Source of the DNA: Candidatus Gastranaerophilales bacterium
Lineage (GTDB): Bacteria > Cyanobacteriota > Vampirovibrionia > Gastranaerophilales > Gastranaerophilaceae
Length of the DNA stretch: 64,000 nucleotides
NCBI GenBank assembly: GCA_947630535.1
Contig: CANRHZ010000005.1
Location: forward strand, 1 to 64,000
Direction: 5' to 3'
In this document: positions 1 through 8,817 of the stretch, one piece after another
Layout of the letters: the number at the start of each line of letters is the position of its first letter
Position numbering within the stretch: the first letter of the stretch is position 1
Translations under genes and position numbers: made by a program
The notes under the pieces: generated by a model
What the model was told of the DNA's origin: nothing
What the model saw: only the letters and a program-made list of their open reading frames with translations
Database searches by the model: none

Positions 1-76
1 TGGCGGGACTTGAACCCGCAAGGATTTCTCCACACGCCCCTCAAACGTGCGCGTATACCGATTCCGCCACATCGAC
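1..76 (-). tRNA. tRNA-Leu(GAG), 3' end cut by window edge
   Basis: The minus strand begins with acceptor strand GTCGATG at position 76 and has a D-arm of the form GGCGGAATCGGTATAC. The anticodon stem CACGT/GCGTG encloses the loop TTGAGGG (anticodon GAG), and a long class II variable arm and the T-arm GCGGG-TTCAAGT-CCCGC follow. The 3' acceptor strand and discriminator lie beyond base 1. The 5' leader of this gene is tandemly repeated (next entry). Confidence 0.92.
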
Positions 77-369
77 AAATATTCGTTTAATATTCAGTTT
101 TCAAAGTATCATTGCTTTGTCTTTTGTGGCGGAGCAATCGCTTCGCTTTTGCCCTCTCCTCAAACGATTATCAATCGTTTTCGTCGGCAGAGTGCCACAT
201 CGACAAATATTCGTTTAATTATTCAGTTTTCAAAGTATCATTGCTTTGTCTTTTGTGGCGGAGCAATCGCTTCGCTTTTGCCCTCTCCTCAAACGATTAT
301 CAATCGTTTTCGTCGGCAGAGTGCCACATCGACAAATATTCGTTTAATTATTCAGTTTTCAAAGTATCA
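66..369. repeat. Tandem ~129-bp repeat in the tRNA-Leu leader
   Basis: Copies start at about 66, 194 and 323; the third is cut short at about 369. Spacing is 128 and 129 bases, and the copies differ by little more than one T. On the minus strand each unit starts with the first 11 bases of the tRNA (GTCGATGTGGC), so two 5' tRNA stubs lie upstream of the real gene. Each full unit also contains a strong hairpin (AAACGATT-GAT-AATCGTTT) followed by TTGAGGAGAGGG. No protein is supported: open frames here are by-products of the repeat. Confidence 0.9.
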
Positions 370-397
370 AATTATTTAAAACAGTATATGATAAACA

Positions 398-1657
398 CTA
401 TCCTTTATACTTTTTAAATATCAATGATGCGTTATGCCCCCCGAACCCGAAAGAGTTTGTAAGTGCGCATTCAACATTTGCTTTTATGGCCTTATGAGGC
501 ACATAATTAAGGTTTGCAACGTGCTCATCCTGATGGTCAAGATTGATGGTCGGAGGAATAATCCCTTCGTTTATAACCTTAAGGCAAACTATTGTTTCAG
601 CGGCACCCGTAGCACCAAGCATGTGCCCGTGCATAGATTTGGTTGAAGAAACCTTAAGGTCTTTGTTGGTGGAAAGGTCGCCAAACACTTGAGCTATTGC
701 CTTAGATTCAGCAGCGTCGCCGAGACCTGTTGATGTGCCATGAGAATTAATATAATTAATGTCGGATGGCTTCAAGCCGGCATCCTTAACGGCAAATTCC
801 ATTGCCTTTGCAGCGCCTGCACCCGTAGGATCCGGAGCAACGATATCGTATGCATCACCCGTTTGGCCGTAGCCCACAATCTCTGCATATATTTTTGCAC
901 CACGTTTTAGAGCATGCTCCAGTTCTTCCACTATAACAATTGCTGCCCCTTCGGACATAACAAAACCGTCTCTGTCGACATCATAAGGTCTTGAAGCCTT
1001 TTGGGGTTCGTCATTTCTCTTGGAAAGTGTTCTTGCGGAAGTAAATGCGCCTATACCAAGCCTTGTAATAACTGCTTCTGCACCGCCTGCAATAATAACG
1101 TCAGCTTCGCCATACTGTATGGTTCTGTATGAATCGCCTATGCAGTGTGCTGAAGTGGCGCAAGCGGTAACTATTGCTTTATTCACTCCTTTTGCACCGT
1201 ATTTCATTGAAATTCTTCCTGCTCCCATATCTGCAATAATCATAGGAACAGTGAAGGGAGAGCATTTTGAAGGCCCTCTTTCAATAATTGTAAGGTGTTG
1301 TTTTTCAAAAGTGCCGAAACCGCCTGCCGCAGAACCAACAATAACTCCAAACCTGTATGGGTCAAGTTTTTCAACTTCAAGAGCCGAATCCTTCATTGCT
1401 TCGTCTGCAGCCATCATTGCAAATTGGGTGTATCTGTCCATTCTTCTGGCTTCTTTAGGGTCAAGAGTGGAGAATTCATCAAAATTCTTTATTTCTCCTG
1501 CCACATGAACGGTGTGTCCTTCGGGTGAGATATTTTCAATGTTTGTAATTCCCGATTTGCCTTCTATAAGGCTATTCCAGAATTTATCAACACCCATGCC
1601 ATAAGGAGAGATAATCCCGATGCCGGTGATAACTGCTCTTTTGTTGTCTTTACTCAT
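398..1657 (-). CDS. fabF: 3-oxoacyl-ACP synthase II (FabF)
   Basis: This 419-residue protein elongates fatty acids by Claisen condensation of acyl groups with malonyl-ACP in the cytoplasm. The thiolase-fold catalytic triad is visible: Cys166 in VTACATSAH, His306 in NSHGTST and His343 in SMHGHMLGATGA, with Lys340 just before. The length is usual for FabF. AAGGAAACC lies ahead of the ATG. It sits 108 bases downstream of acpP, the classic acpP-fabF order, and is probably co-transcribed from the acpP promoter. No other fab genes are in the window. Confidence 0.97.
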   Translation of the reverse strand: MSKDNKRAVITGIGIISPYGMGVDKFWNSLIEGKSGITNIENISPEGHTVHVAGEIKNFDEFSTLDPKEARRMDRYTQFAMMAADEAMKDSALEVEKLDPYRFGVIVGSAAGGFGTFEKQHLTIIERGPSKCSPFTVPMIIADMGAGRISMKYGAKGVNKAIVTACATSAHCIGDSYRTIQYGEADVIIAGGAEAVITRLGIGAFTSARTLSKRNDEPQKASRPYDVDRDGFVMSEGAAIVIVEELEHALKRGAKIYAEIVGYGQTGDAYDIVAPDPTGAGAAKAMEFAVKDAGLKPSDINYINSHGTSTGLGDAAESKAIAQVFGDLSTNKDLKVSSTKSMHGHMLGATGAAETIVCLKVINEGIIPPTINLDHQDEHVANLNYVPHKAIKANVECALTNSFGFGGHNASLIFKKYKG

Positions 1658-1765
1658 TTATGGTTTCCTTAAATTCGGTTTTAATTACAAGTGCAAAAAC
1701 AGTGCAGTAAGTAATAAGTACAGTCTGCAAGAATTTATATTAAAACCGGAGTGATTTTATAAAAC

Positions 1766-1999
1766 TTATGAAAGATGTGCGTCAATGTATGATACAGCGT
1801 CTTGAACCGTAGCGATTTTTTCAGCTTCTTCATCAGGAATTTCGCATCCGAATTCTTCTTCAAAAGCCATAACCAATTCAACGGTATCTAAAGAATCAGC
1901 ACCAAGGTCATTTGTGAAACTTGCTTCAGGTGTAACTAAAGATTCTTCTACGCTTAACTGATCTACAACAACTTTTTTTACTCTTTCTAATGTGCTCAT
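1766..1999 (-). CDS. acpP: Acyl carrier protein
   Basis: This 77-residue acidic protein carries growing acyl chains on a phosphopantetheine arm. The attachment site is Ser36 in the canonical motif [12 protein letters not shown]. Length and acidity are typical for AcpP. It has its own good promoter (2038-2066) and a GAGGT ribosome site. The next gene on the strand is fabF, which uses it as substrate carrier. Confidence 0.97.
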   Translation of the reverse strand: MSTLERVKKVVVDQLSVEESLVTPEASFTNDLGADSLDTVELVMAFEEEFGCEIPDEEAEKIATVQDAVSYIDAHLS

Positions 2000-2037
2000 T
2001 TTTACCTCATTAAATAATAAATAATACTAACAATTCG

Positions 2038-2066
2038 ATTATATAAAGCACATAAATATTTTGCAA
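2038..2066 (-). promoter_or_regulatory. Sigma70-type promoter of acpP-fabF
   Basis: On the minus strand, a -35 of TTGCAA (2061-2066), a 17-base spacer and a perfect -10 of TATAAT (2038-2043) lie about 40 bases ahead of the acpP start. Confidence 0.8.
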
Positions 2067-2152
2067 ATGTTAAGTTGTTAATTTAACAAATATTTACTTT
2101 AATTTATTTGTTCTTTGCTTCTTAATTGTGCGTTTTTGGGGTTTAAGTCCAT

Positions 2153-2186
2153 AAAAAAGAGGGCCTGTTATTGACCCTCTTTTTAT
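2153..2186 (-). terminator. Rho-independent terminator after the SLH gene
   Basis: The stem AAAAAGAGGG/CCCTCTTTTT has a loop of about 11 bases and a T-run on the minus strand, just past the stop of the SLH gene at 2200. Confidence 0.85.
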
Positions 2187-2199
2187 ATTTGTCTTAAAT

Positions 2200-3477
2200 T
2201 TATAGGCTTTCTTGAATTGATAAAGGTTGGTTTAATTTGATGTAAACTTCTTCGCCTTTATGCGCTTTGTAGTTAACACCTTTTGTTAACAGACCGCAAA
2301 CAAAACCGCCAACCGTACCAACAGGAATACCTATTGCATAAGCAGTGCCTACTTCATCCGTGGGGAAACCAACCCCGGAAGCTACACCGGTACCAACGGC
2401 AGCGCCACCCAAAGTGTATCCTAAGAGTTTACCTGCGGATTTATCTTTTAGATAGCCTTCAAGTTTGTTGTAAACGGTTGCGTCCATATCTGAAGTTGTT
2501 CCGTTAGGCAATTCAAGTTTGTTAAAGTTAAATTTAACTGCTGCGGCTTTGTTCATTTTTCTTGGTTTAACAAAGTTTTCGATTGTTGCATAGAATTTTG
2601 AACCTTTAGGAGCAACAAGTGTTCCTTCATCGGTTATAATGTCTTTATTATTTGTAAATACAACCGTATCGCCAATTTCTGCTTTTTTAGATTTAAAAGT
2701 TTCATCAAACGATACTTTTAAGATATTACCTTCAGCAACAATTTTTCTAAGGTTAGTAATTGTTACAATGTTTGAATCAGCCTTAGAATTTATTGATAAG
2801 TGTTCAACCGATAAAGTTTTTTCGGTGTTGTCCGCTTTGTATTCTTCTTTGACATTAGAAATTGCTTTTTTCAATTTTGCAAGTAACACTGCGGTTTCAG
2901 CCCTTGTAATGTTTCTTGTAGGCTCAAATGCATTAACTTCAGGATGGTTTACATATAAATTATATTTAACCGTTTTTGCGTATGAGGGTTTTGCCCAGTC
3001 AGGGATTAAATCTGCATCTGCAAATTGATTCAAAACCGACATATCATATTCGGCATCTTTTGTAATATGGCTCATTGTTGATGTAACTTCGGCCCTTATC
3101 ATATCTTGTTCGGGCTTGAATGTGCCATCAGGGTATCCGTATACAAGACCGATTTGTTCCGATCTCATGATATCGTCTTTGTACCTTGTTTCGTTGTTTA
3201 CATCGCTGAAAGGATTGTCTATATAAACATCCAGCTTTCCTTGACCCAAAACTTTAACAAGCATTGAAGTAAAATCCGCTCTTTTTACGGAAGCTTCGGG
3301 GGCGAAATTGCCTTCGGCATCAAGGGTCATAACCCCATCTTTTACCATTTCCGTAATTTCGGGGCTTGCCCAATAATCGGCTTTTACGTCAGATATTTCA
3401 TCCGCATAAGCTTTGGGTGCAATAACCATCATTAATGTAAGCATTGCGCCTAAAAATAAATTCATAAACTTTTTCAT
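2200..3477 (-). CDS. Secreted SLH-domain envelope protein
   Basis: This 425-residue exported protein starts at the ATG at 3477 (MKKFMNLFLGAM...), which has GGATAG ahead of it; upstream in-frame codons would only bury the signal peptide. After cleavage near AYA-DEI there are three S-layer homology repeats, at roughly residues 25-80, 90-145 and 150-205 (FSDV..RYKDD, GYPDGTFKPE, ITRAETAVLLAKL). A beta-rich domain follows. The C-terminus is Gly/Ala-rich (GYTLGGAAVGTGVASGVG), like a glycine zipper. SLH domains normally bind a cell-wall polymer, so a peptidoglycan-anchored outer-envelope role is inferred. The exact function is unknown. Confidence 0.85.
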   Translation of the reverse strand: MKKFMNLFLGAMLTLMMVIAPKAYADEISDVKADYWASPEITEMVKDGVMTLDAEGNFAPEASVKRADFTSMLVKVLGQGKLDVYIDNPFSDVNNETRYKDDIMRSEQIGLVYGYPDGTFKPEQDMIRAEVTSTMSHITKDAEYDMSVLNQFADADLIPDWAKPSYAKTVKYNLYVNHPEVNAFEPTRNITRAETAVLLAKLKKAISNVKEEYKADNTEKTLSVEHLSINSKADSNIVTITNLRKIVAEGNILKVSFDETFKSKKAEIGDTVVFTNNKDIITDEGTLVAPKGSKFYATIENFVKPRKMNKAAAVKFNFNKLELPNGTTSDMDATVYNKLEGYLKDKSAGKLLGYTLGGAAVGTGVASGVGFPTDEVGTAYAIGIPVGTVGGFVCGLLTKGVNYKAHKGEEVYIKLNQPLSIQESL

Positions 3478-3524
3478 AAATCTATCCTTTTTTCCTACCT
3501 GATTTCTATCATTAAACATTTGAT

Positions 3525-3554
3525 ATATTACAATAAAACATGCCACTTTGACAA
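3525..3554 (-). promoter_or_regulatory. Probable promoter of the SLH gene
   Basis: On the minus strand, a -35 of TTGTCA (3549-3554), an 18-base spacer and a -10 of TAATAT (3525-3530) lie about 48 bases ahead of the start at 3477. Confidence 0.55.
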
Positions 3555-3559
3555 GTGCT

Positions 3560-6500
3560 TTATTCGTCTATGTTAATTCGTTTCAGTTTAGATGATGCAA
3601 TTAATGATATAAGCTCTTTTTTGATTATTTCATTTAATTTTGTAAGGTCTAATTTTGAAGATAAATTAATTGCTTTTTCAAACATTTTTTTTGCCGCCAC
3701 GGCGCATTCGGCTTTTTTGTCCTCATTTATCGTATCTATTGATTCTCTCATAATAATTGCACGCATTCTGACAACAAGAACCATAAAGTAATTCAGTTCA
3801 TTCTGGTTAACATCCTGACTTGCAAGTTCAACATACATTTTTGCGCTTTCCAAATCATTTTTTATTATGTAACATTTAGCAAGCAGAAGTTGGAACAATA
3901 CTTTGAACCAGATAGTGTTAATTTTCGGGTTTTTAGCAATTTGAATTGATTTTTCGCAAATTTCAATTGCTTTTGGGGCGCCTGAAATTTTTAGGGTTGC
4001 CCTTGCGCTTATATACCAAGCAATTAAAGCTCCGAGTGCCACTTTTTCGTTTGAAAAATAGTTCATTTGCTCTTTGCATATTTCAAGCGCTTTTAGTGGA
4101 TCGTTTTCTTCTATAATTACGTATGCAAGAAGGGTTTTCAATATGTTTTTAACCAGAAAATCGCCTATATTGTTTGCATAGGTTACGGCCTCAAACAAGT
4201 CCTCTTTAATGTTTTCATTATCCATCCTCAGAATTTTATTAAAGAGGGTGATCATATTCCATTTTGAAATTAAAAAGCTATCTTCGCCTGTGTTTGTAAA
4301 TTCTTTTATAAGGTTGTGCAAAATCTCGTCAGACTGGTTTAATATGCCCTTCATTGTATAGCAAAGGGCGCATGCCAACTGCAATTTCATTGAGATATGT
4401 TTATTGATTTTTTTTGAGTCTTTATATATTTCTTTTTCAACGACTTCAACAAGCTCAAAAGCAACGGGGTTTCCCTGATATGCGTATGCTTCAACCAAAA
4501 TAATGTTGGAATCTATCCATGAGGTATAAAGATCATCTTTTGATATATAAGGAACCTTTTTTTTGTTTCTTATTGCATCCGATAGTACAGGATTTATTTC
4601 ATTGTTTACCGTATTTATAATTTCTTCGTAGTTGCCTGTATTCAAAAGTGCATTTAATTTCCTCGTTTTGATTAAGGCTCTTTGAAGCTCAAATTTTGCG
4701 CCTTTAAACAGAGAAAGTAAATTATCCACGGTTTCAATTACTGCGGTATACTTTTGAGATAATTTGCAACTTTCAACCAAATATCCCGATAGTTCAATAA
4801 CTTTTGGAATGTTATCCTCATTTTTAGCTTCTATGACTGAATTTGAAAGGTATTCAACAGCCTGTGGCGGATTTTTTTTGTATGTCAGTTTCCCAAGCCG
4901 CTCATAAATATTGTTTTTAATATATTCTTTATTATCAATATCCAAATCTTCAAGATTGATAAGGCTTTGTTTTTGGCTCATTATGTAAAGTGCGCAATCT
5001 CCAATGGCGGAAGCAATTTTAAGATTGTTTGTCCAAAGTTTAAAGGCATACTCTTTGTTCTTAATTGCCTGCGCCAAAAGTGCACAAATTGCGGGAGATG
5101 ATACTTTTCTTTTTTGAAGAACCTGAAGTGTGGCTTCAATGTAAGGTTTTAATTCGGGGTTATTTTTTGCGCAAATATATATGTTTGTCCAAAGCAGACT
5201 ATTTTTAAACAGATAGTTTTCATCGTCAATTTTTGTTATGTACCCGCCCTGAATTAAACCTGTAAAAATTGTTTCAAGTTCTTCATCATCCGTATCAATT
5301 ACATCTTGAATAACGGACTTTGTAAATTTTCCTCCCAAAAATGAAGCTAAATTTAAAATTACAAATGCACTTTTGGATTCTTTATAAAGGAATGAAAGCC
5401 TGCTTGCTACAATATCCGCCATGGTTTTTGGGACAAAGTATTCTTCTTCTTTTGGGTCATATACAAATTTGTCGTTTTCAAATTTTATTCTGCTTGTTTC
5501 GGTTAAATGGTATAAAACCTGCCCTGTGTATGCTAAATCGCCTTTTGAATTCATTATTATTTGATCGGAAATTTTTCTCGGAAGAATTGAAACGTCACCT
5601 AAGTATTTTTTTATAAATACCCTGACAGAGCCAATTTCACGCTTTTTTAAAGATATATCAAGACAATTTTCGGCAGGCAGAACTTCTTGAGGTATGTACA
5701 TATTAAGCGAATTTTGGTTTCTGTAGCATATTAAAAACCTTGAACCGTCACTAAAGAAGTTGTTTTCAATCAAGTATTTTAAAAATTCAAAAGACATCTC
5801 ATCAATTAAATCAAAGTCATCCACCGCAATCAAAAGCTTTGTATTAAGCCTTAGGGCTTCCAAGATATCTTTAATGTGGGAGAAAGTTTTATTTTGATTT
5901 TCTTGAAGTTTTTCATAAAAATCTTGATTTATAGGGTATATAAGGTTAATCAGGGTATCAATTTTTTCATTTTCAAAGTTTTTCGGAAGGTGCTTAATTA
6001 AAAGCTCTCTCAAATTGCTAACGGTTGAATTGTAATCAACCGGGGCAAACGGCAATGAAAATAAATTTAAAAAAGCATCCTGAAACAATCCCATAGGAGC
6101 TACCTGACTCATAGCCGAACACCTTGCCGCCAATACCGCAATATCATCATTTTCAAGCCTGTCATATATCTGATTTAAAAGGTGGCTTTTTCCGGTTCCT
6201 CTCGGAGCGTTTATTGAGATGCCTTTTATATTGTTTTCTGTGGTAACGGTTTTATAAATTAGCTCAATTGCGCTTGTTTCGTCCGTTTCTTTTATTGAAC
6301 CGCTTTGTTTTGTTTCTTTTTCAAGACTTGCCATTTTATATGAATCGGGCGAAATTTTTATAAGGGGTATTTCATCTGAAAGTATGTCATATGTAGATTT
6401 TGAGGTTATAACATCACCTTTTTGACCTATTGCAAGCTGCATAACAGGTTTATCGGGTTCAATTTCTCCCGCCGTTAAAATTACTGTTTTAAATGTAATT

Positions 6501-7111
6501 TCAGCACCCAATGTTTCTTTTAAAACGTTATTAAACTTGGAAATCTCATTGTTAAATTTATTTAATTTTTCGCATATTCCGTTATTTTTGTTGTAGTTAA
6601 CTTTAAACCTTGCCACATTTTCTTTATAAAATTCCGCCGTTGCGCCGAATGCAACCTTAATTGAGGTTGTAATATTTAACAGTACTTTATTTTTAAAATC
6701 ATCGTTTTTGTACTTTTTGAATAATTCCTGAAGATTTATAAAATCAACTAAAAATTCAAGCCTGCCATCCCCATTAAATAAACCCTTTGCTCTTGTATCA
6801 AGATTTTTAGGCGGGGTTTTATTTTCTTGTTTTAACAGTATTTGTTCGCTATTTTTGGTTTCTTTTTTATCTTCTTCTTTAATGTCCTCAAAAACATAAA
6901 AACATTTTCTGCAAGTCGGGCTTGAAACATAATTTGCACTATTACATTTGGGGCAGAATTTGACAAAAACGTAACCGCAGGATTTGCATGAAGCTGAACC
7001 CAGCCTTACTTTACTTTTGCATTTAGGACACTCTATAATAAGTCTTAAATTGCAACCCGGACAAAAAGTATCTTTTGCCGTAACTTCTGTTTTACATTTA
7101 GGGCATTTCAC
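3560..7111 (-). CDS. Zinc-ribbon / cyclase-like / AAA ATPase / TPR giant protein
   Basis: This protein of 1183 residues has three consecutive CxxC...CxxC zinc ribbons at residues 3-20, 28-46 and 53-70. Residues ~110-265 resemble a class III nucleotidyl-cyclase fold that has lost its catalytic motifs: the segment GDVITSKSTYDIL near 232-244 matches the usual 'GEV..S..TY..L' end of such domains. A large P-loop NTPase follows, with Walker A APRGTGKS at 302-309 and Walker B LLIAVDDFD at 426-434. The remainder (~640-1183) is helical, TPR-like repeats. This is the architecture of signal-transduction ATPases (cyclase-AAA-TPR, MalT/LuxR-like), but with no DNA-binding or kinase domain seen. A regulatory or scaffold role is inferred. 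It is monocistronic and ends 13 bases from the SLH promoter region. Confidence 0.8.
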   Translation of the reverse strand: MKCPKCKTEVTAKDTFCPGCNLRLIIECPKCKSKVRLGSASCKSCGYVFVKFCPKCNSANYVSSPTCRKCFYVFEDIKEEDKKETKNSEQILLKQENKTPPKNLDTRAKGLFNGDGRLEFLVDFINLQELFKKYKNDDFKNKVLLNITTSIKVAFGATAEFYKENVARFKVNYNKNNGICEKLNKFNNEISKFNNVLKETLGAEITFKTVILTAGEIEPDKPVMQLAIGQKGDVITSKSTYDILSDEIPLIKISPDSYKMASLEKETKQSGSIKETDETSAIELIYKTVTTENNIKGISINAPRGTGKSHLLNQIYDRLENDDIAVLAARCSAMSQVAPMGLFQDAFLNLFSLPFAPVDYNSTVSNLRELLIKHLPKNFENEKIDTLINLIYPINQDFYEKLQENQNKTFSHIKDILEALRLNTKLLIAVDDFDLIDEMSFEFLKYLIENNFFSDGSRFLICYRNQNSLNMYIPQEVLPAENCLDISLKKREIGSVRVFIKKYLGDVSILPRKISDQIIMNSKGDLAYTGQVLYHLTETSRIKFENDKFVYDPKEEEYFVPKTMADIVASRLSFLYKESKSAFVILNLASFLGGKFTKSVIQDVIDTDDEELETIFTGLIQGGYITKIDDENYLFKNSLLWTNIYICAKNNPELKPYIEATLQVLQKRKVSSPAICALLAQAIKNKEYAFKLWTNNLKIASAIGDCALYIMSQKQSLINLEDLDIDNKEYIKNNIYERLGKLTYKKNPPQAVEYLSNSVIEAKNEDNIPKVIELSGYLVESCKLSQKYTAVIETVDNLLSLFKGAKFELQRALIKTRKLNALLNTGNYEEIINTVNNEINPVLSDAIRNKKKVPYISKDDLYTSWIDSNIILVEAYAYQGNPVAFELVEVVEKEIYKDSKKINKHISMKLQLACALCYTMKGILNQSDEILHNLIKEFTNTGEDSFLISKWNMITLFNKILRMDNENIKEDLFEAVTYANNIGDFLVKNILKTLLAYVIIEENDPLKALEICKEQMNYFSNEKVALGALIAWYISARATLKISGAPKAIEICEKSIQIAKNPKINTIWFKVLFQLLLAKCYIIKNDLESAKMYVELASQDVNQNELNYFMVLVVRMRAIIMRESIDTINEDKKAECAVAAKKMFEKAINLSSKLDLTKLNEIIKKELISLIASSKLKRINIDE

Positions 7112-7220
7112 TTTATAAAGTCTTTAAAAAATGTTAACAAATTTATTTTATTATAAAAAAAACAAATGTTCAAATAAGATTAGGATTAAATCAACTCTTT
7201 GCTCTACAAAATTTTGTTTG

Positions 7221-7229
7221 TGATAGAAT
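7221..7229 (+). promoter_or_regulatory. Extended -10 promoter of pdxJ, possibly leaderless
   Basis: TGATAGAAT (TGn plus TAGAAT) ends seven bases before the pdxJ ATG at 7236. Transcription would therefore begin at or beside the start codon. No Shine-Dalgarno sequence is visible ahead of the ATG. Confidence 0.55.
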
Positions 7230-7235
7230 ATTGTT

Positions 7236-7943
7236 ATGGACTTAGGAGTAAATATTGATCATATAGCCACGCTCAGAAACGCAAGGGGAGGTATTGAGCC
7301 TTGCATATTGGATGCTGCTTTTGTTGCGCAAGATGCTGGCGCTAAACAAATAACGGCGCACCTTAGAGAGGACAGACGTCACATGAAAGATGAAGATGTT
7401 TTTCTCTTAAAAGAAAAATTAAATATTCCCCTAAACCTTGAGATGGCAGCAACAGAGGAAATGGAAAAAATTGCGCTTAAGCTTGTTCCCGCATCATGCT
7501 GCATAGTTCCCGAAAAGCGCCTTGAAATTACTACAGAAGGCGGTCTTGATGTTGTTAAATTTCAAGACAAGATTAAAAAGCTGACAGAGTCGCTGCATGA
7601 AAAAAATATAAAAGTAAGCCTTTTTATTGATGCCGATATGAAACAAATTGAAGCTTCAAAAAGATGCTATGCCGATTATATTGAATTGCACACGGGCTTT
7701 TTTTCAAATGCATATTTAAAAAACGACTTTGAATTTGAACTTGAAAAATTAAAAAATGCCGCAAAGTACGCTCAATCACTGGGTATAAAGGTTAATGCAG
7801 GTCATGGGCTTAATTATGAAAATGTTAAATATATGCATGAAATTGAAGGACTAATTGAGCTAAATATCGGTCACAGTATCATTTCAAGAGCAATTTTTAC
7901 AGGGCTGCATAAAGCCGTAAAAGATATGATAGATTTAATTTAG
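7236..7943 (+). CDS. pdxJ: Pyridoxine 5'-phosphate synthase
   Basis: This 235-residue TIM-barrel enzyme condenses 1-deoxyxylulose 5-phosphate with 3-amino-2-oxopropyl phosphate to give pyridoxine 5'-phosphate (the DXP-dependent vitamin B6 route). The N-terminus LGVNIDHIATLRNARGG and later blocks (LNLEMAATEEM, NAGHGLNYENV, ELNIGHSIIS) are family hallmarks, and the length is normal. There is no ribosome binding site; the -10 element suggests a leaderless message. The next gene on the strand, yggS, also handles PLP but has its own promoter. Confidence 0.97.
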   Translation: MDLGVNIDHIATLRNARGGIEPCILDAAFVAQDAGAKQITAHLREDRRHMKDEDVFLLKEKLNIPLNLEMAATEEMEKIALKLVPASCCIVPEKRLEITTEGGLDVVKFQDKIKKLTESLHEKNIKVSLFIDADMKQIEASKRCYADYIELHTGFFSNAYLKNDFEFELEKLKNAAKYAQSLGIKVNAGHGLNYENVKYMHEIEGLIELNIGHSIISRAIFTGLHKAVKDMIDLI

Positions 7944-8007
7944 CTTTTGCCTTACACCCCTAATATAAAGAAATGTAACCGATTGTAAAGTATCGCTTAA
8001 CATGCTG

Positions 8008-8031
8008 AAATCATGCCATGGTGCATGATTT
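8008..8031. promoter_or_regulatory. Perfect 9-bp inverted repeat before yggS
   Basis: AAATCATGC, a six-base spacer and GCATGATTT form a perfect dyad without a T-run, so it looks more like an operator or mRNA hairpin than a terminator. A TGTTATAAAAT extended -10 (8054-8064) follows, about 90 bases ahead of yggS. Confidence 0.45.
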
Positions 8032-8149
8032 GCCCCAATGATTGATTTTGCTTTGTTATAAAATTGCCACATTCTATAAGCTTCATTATAATGATTAAAG
8101 TGCTGAAAACAGAGCCGAAAACCGAAATAAAATCTAAAGGTAAGTTTTT

Positions 8150-8800
8150 ATGTACGATGCAAACAGAGTATTAAAAAATCTTTCGAACATTCAAAACCTT
8201 ACAAAGCAGTATCATTTCAAGATAGTCGCCGTTTCCAAATATTATTCAACCGATAGAATGATAGAAGCATATAATGCAGGGTTAAGGGACTTTGGAGAAA
8301 GCAGACTGCCTGAGGCGATTGAAAAAATCAACAGTTTGGATGATGTTATACGTTCTGATTGCAGTTATCATTTAATTGGTCATTTGCAAACCAATAAGGT
8401 TAAACGGGCGGTAGGTTTTTTTAAGTTAATACACTCGGTTGATTCTGAAAAGCTTGTGGATGAAATTTCAAAAGAGGCTCAAAAACTCGGGATTAAGCAG
8501 AAAATCTTAATACAGGTTAATAACTCGGGCGAAGAACAGAAATTCGGAATTGCACCTTCTCAGTTGGAAAATATGATTGATTACGTTTCAAAATCTGAAA
8601 ACATTGAATTGGAAGGCCTGATGAATGTGGCGCCATATACAGACGATAGTGCCCTTCTAAAGAAATTGTTTGATGAAATGTACAATCTCAAAGAAACGTA
8701 TAAATTAAAAGAACTTTCAATGGGAATGAGCAATGATTACAAAATAGCTCTTGATTCGGGCGCAACAATAGTAAGACTAGGTAGGACATTATTTGAATAA
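8150..8800 (+). CDS. PLP homeostasis protein (YggS/PipY family)
   Basis: This 216-residue single-domain protein has a fold-type III alanine-racemase-like barrel that binds PLP and buffers vitamin B6 and amino-acid metabolism; no catalytic activity is established for the family. Lys30 in VAVSKYYS is the expected Schiff-base lysine. Other family blocks are GESRLPEA, HLIGHLQTNK, SMGMSNDY and VRLGRTLFE. It is 17 bases upstream of sepF, the pipY-sepF linkage known in Cyanobacteria, which supports the lineage call. Confidence 0.95.
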   Translation: MYDANRVLKNLSNIQNLTKQYHFKIVAVSKYYSTDRMIEAYNAGLRDFGESRLPEAIEKINSLDDVIRSDCSYHLIGHLQTNKVKRAVGFFKLIHSVDSEKLVDEISKEAQKLGIKQKILIQVNNSGEEQKFGIAPSQLENMIDYVSKSENIELEGLMNVAPYTDDSALLKKLFDEMYNLKETYKLKELSMGMSNDYKIALDSGATIVRLGRTLFE

Positions 8801-8817
8801 CAGGAGGAAAAGGCAAC

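Noticed and set aside
66-369. CRISPR array
   Set aside because: Tandem 129-base units without alternating unique spacers; no cas genes anywhere in the window.
47-417. Overlapping frames in the tRNA-Leu leader
   Set aside because: They are repeat-derived, antisense to the tRNA leader and have repeated peptides only because the DNA repeats.
1020-1508. Long plus-strand frame opposite fabF
   Set aside because: It is antisense to a certain gene and has no own signals; a shadow frame.
2038-2150. Riboswitch or long leader upstream of acpP
   Set aside because: Only an ordinary promoter and AT-rich DNA are visible; no conserved aptamer pattern.
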